Part shown: positions 56,175 through 64,000 of the stretch, in pieces
Layout of the letters: every line of letters begins with the position of its first letter
How positions within the stretch are numbered: the first letter of the stretch is position 1
NCBI GenBank assembly: GCA_947650285.1
Contig: CANTFL010001335.1
Location: forward strand, 1 to 64,000
Direction: 5' to 3'
DNA from: Hyaloperonospora brassicae
Taxonomy: Eukaryota; Oomycota; Peronosporomycetes; Peronosporales; Peronosporaceae
Length of the DNA: 64,000 nucleotides
Translations under genes and position numbers: made by a program
Notes under the pieces: model-generated
What the model saw: the letters and a program-made list of their open reading frames with translations, nothing else
What the model was told of the DNA's origin: nothing
Databases searched by the model: none

Positions 56175-56617
56175 TGTAACGGGGCTCGGACGACTACGTA
56201 CTGGACTACCAGTACGTAGTTAACCTTTCACTGACAACAGTAAAGGTCAGTGCCCAGCTTGGTGTAAACACTTGCACAGAGAAAGGTAACGACTAAGGTA
56301 AAAACTCTAGTCGTAGTAAAAGTAAAACTGTTATTTGATACAATTAAGTCCTACAACTCTTGTTTCTCTTGTTCATCATGACTTAATCATATTCATCTAG
56401 CTAAGCGTATGATGACCTCTACTCACCACCCATTGAGCGCGTCTAGCAGCGGTTGGTGGGTTGACGTCATCTCAATATCAACCAATGAGTAGACTCTTTG
56501 GTCACCTTAACAATAATACTATAATTAGTGATATGGTTAAAAGACTAGTCAACATTATATTCTTTATTGTCATTTCATCCTTAATAACAATGTTATGTAA
56601 CGGGCTAACCCGTTTCA
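56175..56617 (+). mobile_element. Solo LTR with 5-bp target-site duplication
   Basis: A 443-bp unit that begins TGTAACGGGG and ends ACCCGTTTCA, giving TG...CA termini and a terminal inverted repeat. The same 5 bases, TTGAC, stand immediately before (56170-56174) and after (56618-56622). No internal coding part remains. It is inserted inside the Copia RT region and therefore arrived after that element. Family not determined. Confidence 0.85.
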
Positions 56618-56819
56618 TTGACTCGACGTTGATGAAATAACTCGACTTGCGAGAGCAAGGAAAACTTGCGTAAAGGCTCAAAAGGTGCTTACGTTCTCAT
56701 TAATTTGATCTGCGGTGAAGCTCGATGCATCATGACATTCTAACGTCTTTGAGTTGTATTGAGTGTCAAACAGAAAATTTTCTCTACATTAATACTGATA
56801 ACGATAGTAAGAAACTCGG

Positions 56820-57240
56820 AGAAATGTACGTGGACAATATGCTGGCAGTGAACAGTGTCAAGGAGGGAGATGACTTTTTACAGACATGCAAACACTCGAA
56901 CTGAACAACCTCGGCGTAGTTTCCAAGTTCCGTGGTATAATATTTGATTGTTATGAGAAGATTGGGTAGTCACTATACCATGGGAATACTATCGACGAGA
57001 TTTTCGACAGATTCGGGACAGCCGAATCGACGCCGGACACCGTGCCGACAGGTGAGAAGCCGGATATAGTAAAATTGCACTGATGCTATCATATAATCAG
57101 CGATCAGCATAGAGACCGGCAGTGCAGACGTTCCAATCCCTGGTGAAAAGTCTACTCTGAATTTACCGGTTCACGCGACCGGATATCGAAATTGAGGTTC
57201 ATCGAGTGACTCGCCGTTCGCATGCGCGAAGTCAAAGTAA
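56820..57240 (+). pseudogene. Copia reverse transcriptase, C-terminal remnant
   Basis: YVDNMLAVNS at 56827 is the YVDD box with the second Asp changed to Asn. LNNLGVVSKFRGI, a DEIFDRFGTAESTPDT stretch and, in another frame, FQSLVKSLL then YRFTRPDIEIEVHRVTRRSH follow in family order. Confidence 0.8.
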
Positions 57241-57439
57241 TCGTCGTTGGGAAAAGAAAGGAGTCGAGTAACTTTAAGTAAGTTACAGTGGGCCTAAACT
57301 TCGCGATGTGTGGAAACAATACCGACATGAAGATGAAGGCGTTCTAGTCGAGGCGTATATCAAATGAAACTACGCCGAAAATAAGAAAGACCTCGAGTCA
57401 TTCAGCGGCGGTGTATTGATGATAGGCAGCATGATCGTG

Positions 57440-57750
57440 GGATGATTGTGTAAATGACAGCAGTGCGTCGCTCTATCAACAATGAAAGCCAAATTTGTGG
57501 CGGATTTTCACACAGCAGCCGAGATGACCGGCATCATGGAATTGTTGAAAAAAAATTGGAGTGCCGATTTTACCAGGCTCCATTATAGATATTGACAGTC
57601 GGGCAGCCATCGCTAAGATCGAAAGTGAGGATAAGTCAGATCGAGCAGAGCACATGGACATGCGATATAAGTATGCAAGGAGCCGGAGAAATAGACGATA
57701 CTCGAGGTACAGTATTGTTAACTCAAGAGTATGCATGCGTGAATTTTGAT
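57440..57750 (+). pseudogene. Copia RNase H remnant
   Basis: CVALSTMKAKFVADFHTAAE (about 57459) and, after a frameshift, SRAAIAKIESEDKSDRAEHM then DMRYKYARS match the VALSTxEAEY and NQSAIxLAxNPxxHxRSKHIDxRYHF blocks of Copia RNase H. Confidence 0.75.
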
Positions 57751-58301
57751 CAAGAACGTCCCAGCGCGACTTTCAGTTCGCTTCGTGAATTAGTCATGCT
57801 CACACGTAAGTCCGTTCAACTGGGAAGGATTTTAGGAAGAGCGTGACTACTGATGCGGAAAGGCTTGTCTGTTGAGTGAAAAACATGACGGACGTTGGAA
57901 AGGCGCACTCTTTGGAATAGCAAAGGTTGCGTCTTTTTATGTCCGAGAGTTATTTGTGTAACGAACGGGATATTTGTGTAATTCACACAGAATAGGGTAC
58001 CTGTAACGGGAACAGATGCAACTTGACATAAGGTTAACTAAATTTAGCTCTTAATAATCCATCTAAAGAACAGGGAAACCAAAATTAGGTCCGATGACGG
58101 GTTTCAGGATTATCCGAAGCGATCACTTTGTCTACAGTGATTGAATGGCTATGCGTTGGCGCAGGCTTTAGAGACGCAAAGATGCTAGTTGCTAGTGGAA
58201 CGATCAAAATTTCACGCTTTTAGTGAACGCGGATTAGGTTTACTGGCCTTAAAATATGGGGTACCACTTTGTCTATGACATAAGATTATAGGCTCATCGC
58301 A

Positions 58302-58721
58302 ATGCTGAATAAAGCGGTCAGAAGATTGCGTGAGAAATCGGCGAGATTGTTCCAATTATTAATTTTTCAGATTATTCTAATACTATCTCGGACCGCACAC
58401 ATATCATATATGACACGGTATGCGGTGAATGCAATTCTTCAAACATGGTATAGTTGTTTATATAGCGAAATATTTCATGTCATACATGATGAAGACAAGG
58501 GCTCGGAATAACACAGCTGCAGCAAGATTTTGTGCAACCGTCGTGACGAAGAAAAATCGGTCCGTGGATACTTTGTGATATTATCGACTGCCAATGTCCT
58601 ACTGTATCGACGATTAAAGGTGGATAAACTCAGAAAACACCTAGCATTTGCTGGTGATACGGTCTTAGGGTCGGCCTTACTCGTCAATACTTTACTCAGC
58701 GCAAAGGAAAAAACTTTCTGA
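58302..58721 (+). pseudogene. Second Copia fragment, RNase H-like
   Basis: One frame with a single stop. RRDEEKSVRGYFVILSTAN recalls the DRKSxSGYxxxL segment at the start of Copia RNase H. The preceding HISYMTRYAVNAI resembles the RPDIxYAVN block. Decayed; moderate match only. Confidence 0.4.
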
Positions 58722-58738
58722 TAAAATCGAGGCGTTGC

Positions 58739-58939
58739 TTGGAACGGATACCAAATGCGTATCATACGGACGAAACTTCTTCTAGATCAACTCGTGTAAC
58801 CCCCATACAGGGTACAGAGTCTAAGAAGCAGCAAGAAAACCCCAATTTATTGACAATGAGCGCTTATAAGGGGTTAAGCACGGGATATTCGGCAAGTCTT
58901 TCGTATCTCGAAGTTTCCCACCAAATCGTCGTGGAATAG
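58739..58939 (+). pseudogene. Third Copia fragment, end of reverse transcriptase
   Basis: ERIPNAYHTDETSSRSTRVT then ESKKQQENPNLLTMSAYKGL follow the RT segment that leads to the YxxLVGSLLYL block. It lies downstream of an RNase H-like piece, so it belongs to another copy or a rearranged one. Confidence 0.4.
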
Positions 58940-61040
58940 TCGGCATTCGCGCCTGAATTTGAAGGTATCGTTTGGTAGCTGAGGAAGCTTATGTAAGAAC
59001 CGAATTTGAAGGGTCGCCTTGCGGATGCACTTTTGGTCATATAGAACGAGAAGTACGCTGTGGACAAGTTTGAGATATGAAAAGAAACATTTTGGACATT
59101 TATATTAATGGCGACGAGTGGCCTTCTATCTAGAGAGCGCTGGGGCCAGCACGGCCAGAGTATGTTGTCACTCCTATTCCCCTGGAGCGATGTGAAGTAT
59201 CAAATTGGATCTAAATAGCGCAAAACGATTCGCAAATGCTCTGATCTGTGCGAGTTTTTCTACCCCAGAAGTGCTAATTTACAGTATATATGTTCAAGTC
59301 TAAGCCAATCGGTCCGAGTTCTGGCGCAAGTAGTGCCTCGTGTACGTTCTAAAGTCGTTCAGCAGTCATATCCATGTCCATCCGGTTCAACTTTGTCTGG
59401 ATAAAGGAATCAGGAGCATTACCTACCGTACTATTAAGACCTATATACCCCCTCTTGTCAGCACCACTGACTCTTAGCGCCGAATCAGGGAGATGAAACA
59501 TGCCGCAGATGACATGAAGATATATTTCACCGACGCAACAAATTCAGATTAAGCCACAATATGTGTGCGCGATTAAATCGACCATGGTTTTGCGTCCCAA
59601 ATCGCGTCCACAGTAAGAATACGTTTTGTTCGTGGAAGATATGGATCCACCTGTAGTTGTTACTACATACGAATTAACTATTATCGAAGCGTTCTTCAGG
59701 ATGTTAAGTAGGTACGCTGTCACCCAAGCCCTCACTTCCACCACCCCCCAATAGCTATAAAAAGTAAGCTACTATCATTTTATTGGCGCTTACTGGCAAA
59801 TCCAGTACAAAAGCTACGAAGTGCCGATCTCAAGACGTGCACGCATTAGGAAAATGTTTCTTGCTGTTGACTTATTTAAGCCGGGATGACGTGGACAAGT
59901 TCGTAGATTGGGGGTAGAGAGAAAAAATACATGCATTTCTTAGAAAGTGAGTGAGTTCAAACAAAGTATGCGCGCTAGCTGAATGTCTTATTGGCGCAGC
60001 CGACCATTGCAAGGTCGCCGACTAGAGTAGTGTATTTTTGAAACTCATGTATTCTACTAAGAGCGAGCAAAAGGAGCTCTTTTGCAATGGGCGAGATATA
60101 GGGTAACCAAAGCGCGATTTTTTACTTCGCCTCCCCATAATAGAGTAATCAAATTTCAGGGCAGGAACAGTTGCAAATCGATCGAAATCTAAGTTATTCT
60201 AGGACACGAAGAGCTGTCGACGAAGCCTATAATGTATGCGGGCGATCTCATGCTTCTTTAGACCGTCCAGTTATCTTAATATTCAATGCCTCTTAAATAC
60301 GGCCTGAGCGATACCATTTTTTGTGTCATGTATCCCACTACGATTTTTCTTGTGACAGCTCGATTATTTGTGGATTTATCTGCACTATTAGTTCTTTATT
60401 GGTTCATCTAGAGGTTTATCGATCAAGTACACCTAATAGTCCGAAGATACAATATCTATTTTAACATCCGTGATTGGGAGGACGCAAGATAGCTGTAAAT
60501 TGATGTCAAAAATGAGGGTTGAAAGACCGCGTACATCATTTAAGTACCGGGCAGCACAAAGAGTTAGCATAGTTGATCGCATTTACATCCAAAGCATCTG
60601 GTCTGATCATGGTCTGTTAGGTAACACTTATAACGCCGCCGTCTCAAGTTTGACCATCGAAAACTGACATATAATCTGTAGCGCAGTGGACTTTTACGTG
60701 TCCTTTCAGGGGCAGCAGGTGTCCAAGCTCCATACGATCTATAAATTTAGCTAGTGTTGTAGCTAAGAGATAATATGAAAGAAGAAATTCTCTTTCATTA
60801 GGATAGCATAGTTTTGCTACTGTGAAACGACCGCCGTTGGCTGTAAAACGTGCATCACAAGATCCTCCATCAGGCAAATCAACGAATCTTTCGGTACTCA
60901 ACTTAACTTTTGCGGCGTATAAGGCATCAATTAATTACATTTATTCAATGGAAAGAAGCCAACATGAGAGGGTCTTGTTTATAGCACTTCGTATAAATCG
61001 GAAGTCAATTACAACAGACCACTGAGAGCCTCCGGTGGTC
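58940..61040. other. No gene recognised
   Basis: AT-rich with short frames only; probably more retroelement debris, but no motif is clear enough to name. Confidence 0.45.
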
Positions 61041-61049
61041 CGTCAAGCG

Positions 61050-61416
61050 CGTCGCCGATTGGAAACAGGATCAAACATCGTATCAGATCGATCAGTTTTG
61101 TGGCCTGACGTTTACACGAAGTGTGAGCTTAAAGCCACAAAATTAGACTTGGAATGGTCGCCTCTCCTCGTCGTCGATCATGGAATGAGCTCCTGTCTGC
61201 TTCAGTCGGTCGTGATAAAATAATTTGCTAGATTCGGCCAAGCGGCGGCGTTTTCAAGCTGACGATTGGGCCTTGCTGGCGAATTTAAAACGAAGAGAAG
61301 GTTCAGTAAGTATAATGTACCTATCAGTAGATATATTCGTGCCGGTCCAGGTGGTCTTTATACTGAATCATCGAAAGGCACGTTGGCCTTGTTGGTGCCG
61401 ATCTTGGAGATGGTGA
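61050..61416 (+). pseudogene. Gypsy-type integrase remnant
   Basis: SNIVSDRSVLWPDVYTKCEL then KATKLDLEWSP and DHGMSS (61069-61190) follow the Gypsy integrase core IVSDRDxxFxSxFW...LgxxLxxSxxxHPQTDGxxE, with the catalytic region decayed. Then DSAKRRRFQADDWALLAN (about 61228) matches the post-core RKxxxFxVGDxVLL segment. Confidence 0.5.
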
Positions 61417-62469
61417 GCAATTAATTTATGCATGAAGATTACATACCGATGTAAGTTGCGTAAACATTTGTTAACCCTATGCGCATGAAGGGAAATTGAC
61501 TGCATTTTATGATTATCGGAAGATCATTTTGATAAAAGTCACACACAAAAATATCGCAAAGATTTAGACGACGTGTTGCAGCGGGCCCTGCCGATGTAAA
61601 CTTAATACTCACACAAGTATTCGCCCACGGAAGTCTATTGATTAATTTGGTAACGATGGTTTTTTCTCATATTGCCTTGGCTCATGCGGACGCAGAAGTA
61701 ACAGCCGGCTGAAGTCGCGTCATTTTCTGTTATACTTTCGCATGGCGTATGGAACAGTGGTAACGAGTTTTAGACGAAGCCATTCGACTATCTCACTTTG
61801 ACGGATAGATTTTCTACCCATTTAACACATACACACAGGGACGACAGATAAGTTCTTCATCAATAGTTGGAGCCTTTGTCGGTAGATTTCAGGATCAGGT
61901 ATTCTTGCCCTTTGGATCCCTAGGTATATTTCGAGTCGTGTTGATATTACTTAAATAAGATACCGAGTAAGCTACGAGTCGTGTGGTATATCTGAAAATT
62001 GATTTATTGGTGCGAAGTACATGATCTAAGGTTTTGTCCGCAACTTTCTTCTTTGTATCCTGCAGGCGAAAAACCTAGAGTCTGCGCTCCGACGAATTAA
62101 GCCGTCTATAGAAATTCCTTCGCCTTGTAGTGCAATTAATGTTCGGTAAAATTATCCATAAATACCTATAGATGACACGATAGTCATAGGGGAGTCTATT
62201 TACCAAAATTGGGCAGTGCGTATGCATCATTTTCGAAATGTTTTTGAGGGCGACAATGGTAGCGACTAGTGTGCAACATGAGGTGGTCGCATCCAACGCA
62301 ATCATCTTGCCCACCGTCTTAACTGAGCAATCGTTCTGTGGCTTCATACCTCAATCCTGAGGTCTTCCTGCTGAGTCAAATTTGTGCCTTCTGGTTAAGG
62401 AGACGGAGCGAGAGGAGTCTGCATCGCTTCCTTCGACGTTGCCATGAAAATCGGCGTTCTTAGCAAGCG

Positions 62470-62760
62470 ATGGAATCTCTTACGCACGTGCAAGACAAGC
62501 AAGTTTTTCGGGATGGCAAAGTTATTCGCTCCGCTTGCGCGTTCAGTACCATCCTTGATACTAGGTTGCAACCAATCGAAGCCGTTGATGGTGCGCTTTG
62601 TCGGCAGCTTTCAGGGCCACCTGGACCATTTTATGAATTATGTATTGCGCTTACGCCAGAGTTGGTTATGATGGTGATGACCCGGAAGGCGTATCACTAT
62701 GACAGTCTATTTGATCGATTGATCACCTGGTGGGAAGGCCAATTGCAAGAATTGTCATAA
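62470..62760 (+). CDS. Unrecognised 96-codon ORF
   Basis: An uninterrupted frame that looks more coding-like than its neighbours (mixed composition, SGPPGPFYELCIALTPELVM, then an aromatic-rich end, HYDSLFDRLITWWEGQL). I recognise no family. It may be a gene fragment carried by a repeat. Confidence 0.25.
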   Translation: MESLTHVQDKQVFRDGKVIRSACAFSTILDTRLQPIEAVDGALCRQLSGPPGPFYELCIALTPELVMMVMTRKAYHYDSLFDRLITWWEGQLQELS

Positions 62761-64000
62761 CATATCGATATCGCAGCCACCCCCGTAGATATATGTATCC
62801 GAAAGAGGGTGATAATTAGCTTCAGAAGTCGGATCTACATCATCAACAATTTCGAATTCTGTGTTTCCAGGGCAAGCATTTTAAGGCGCTCCAATTTGTT
62901 CAGGGTCTTTCCACGTAAAATTCGAGACCGCCGTAATCATCGCACAGGGTCGCAATACTTTTATTTATGATATACTTTCTTGACAAGAAATTCTACTTTA
63001 AATCGAGCTCTGAACCACGGTGGTGGGCAAACACCATTTTGATTGACTCACCACAGAAATATATCAGGGCAAAAATAGATGATATCGACCTGACCTTGAG
63101 GCACCCACCGCCATTCCAGCAAGGGGGTTGGTGGACACGTAAAATCTGACACGTTATTAGTTGAAATCGATGTAGACTTTGCTTAATCTTCGGTGGCCTC
63201 AATAAGGCTTATGCAGGGCGTGTTGACGGACTTCACTAGTTACTGAAGGGCATCATTCCAGGCTCAAGATACCATTTTGGAAGAGCTCTTATCTCCTGAT
63301 GACATCTACTATCAAGAGAACTGTTTAAATGGTCCATTTGGCTCTCCACAGCTTTCCTTGTACTGTGCCAGAGACAGTTGATGATATACAATATTCGGGT
63401 TCCGACAGCATTTCTACGACAGGCGTTATAATACCATTATCTTCTGCTTCATACATCGCTACAGAACTAATTAATCCGCTTCGAAGGACAGACGAGGTCA
63501 GAGAGGTGGATTGCTGCGGTAGCACATCAAAGCTCTTTGCAGATGTAATATCACGCTAACAGGCTCACAGAGTACCAAGTGTTGGTCAATTACTGTATCG
63601 CGACCAAATGGCTGAATTTTATAGCATACCGGTTGCTCCGTCGACATGAATTGCAGAAACTCGAACGGCGGAAGGAGCGCAAAGATACCGTTTGTCACGT
63701 TCTTTCGATTTGCCCAGTTGCATGTCCCGGCTATAGCATCATTGTATGTCAATACTGCAAGGAAAAGGGAGTTAAGGGAACGGGATGAGAAGTCACTTTC
63801 TGCATTGCGCCCACCGTAGGTCTCCATCGATTCCGCTACTTGTGCGTCAGAATTTGGCAAATTGATTATCTTAATATTACAAGGCCGCAGAAGAAACAAT
63901 CTGACTCATATGCTGTACTCTATGACCCGCTTGTCCAGTGCATCTATGGGTAGATAGCAATACGTCGTATTTCGCAAGAATGTCACTTCAAAGGCTGTGA
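62761..64000. other. No gene recognised
   Basis: Short frames only (longest 133 codons, minus strand, 63498-63899) without recognisable motifs. The window ends inside this region. Confidence 0.45.

Larger units (their letters stand above)
53840..57800 (+). mobile_element. Decayed Ty1/Copia retrotransposon polyprotein region
   Basis: Motifs occur in Copia order on the plus strand: Gag zinc knuckle, protease, integrase, reverse transcriptase and RNase H, in shifting frames with many stops. The middle of the reverse transcriptase (the region of the first catalytic Asp) is missing or unreadable, and a solo LTR (56175-56617) interrupts the element between RT pieces. LTRs of this element were not identified with certainty. 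It is an inactive remnant; sub-features are listed separately. Confidence 0.8.

Noticed and set aside
1..64000. CRISPR arrays, bacterial operons, Shine-Dalgarno sites or rho-independent terminators
   Set aside because: Gene structure, introns and domain content are eukaryotic; the tandem repeats seen lack spacers.
1..64000. RXLR or Crinkler effector genes
   Set aside because: Reading the translated frames I saw no signal peptide followed by RXLR-EER or LFLAK. The CAP protein is secreted but has neither motif.

Overview
The window looks like nuclear DNA of an oomycete, most likely Peronosporales (Phytophthora or a downy mildew). The reasons are compact GC-rich genes with few short GT-AG introns (about 75-160 bases), gene content typical of the group (GT71-like glycosyltransferases, a FYVE protein of unusual architecture, a secreted CAP/PR-1 protein), and a right half made of AT-rich, heavily decayed repeats. 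The genus is an inference; no marker gene settles it.

Layout. Positions 1-2000 hold no gene I can support. Positions 2021-17976 are gene-dense: a tail-anchored hypothetical protein (+), a trehalose-6-phosphate synthase/phosphatase-like protein with degenerate active sites (+), an ER FKBP with two microexons (+), a five-exon APC7 subunit (+), ornithine decarboxylase (+), a putative mitochondrial ribosome/regulator protein (-) and a GT71-like glycosyltransferase (+). Positions 17977-27709 are a gene-poor island of decayed sequence with weak traces of a MULE-like transposase, a tRNA-like unit and small broken ORFs. Positions 27710-39363 are a second dense block: a PP2C phosphatase (-), a second GT71-like glycosyltransferase paralogous to the first (-), a FYVE-C2-transmembrane protein rebuilt over four exons (-), an acetyl-CoA transporter (+), a SKP1-like protein with a long charged tail (-) and a secreted CAP protein (-).

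From about 39.4 kb to the end there is no intact gene I can recognise. This part holds a 1.1-kb element with about 75-bp terminal inverted repeats, a fragment of mitochondrial small-subunit rRNA (probable NUMT), a Ty1/Copia polyprotein decayed by stops and frameshifts over about 4 kb and interrupted by a solo LTR with a 5-bp target duplication, further Copia pieces, and a Gypsy-type integrase trace.

The host genes do not form one pathway. They are housekeeping (cell cycle, polyamines, ER folding, acetyl-CoA import, glycosylation, phosphatase signalling, ubiquitin ligase) plus one secreted protein next to the repeat-rich compartment. The most notable points are the substituted substrate-binding and catalytic residues of the trehalose-type protein, the FYVE-C2-TM architecture, the microexons of the FKBP gene, the SKP1 intron that can be read through in frame, and the nested mobile elements. 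All coordinates of introns and element ends were derived by eye from splice signals and motifs, without alignment.
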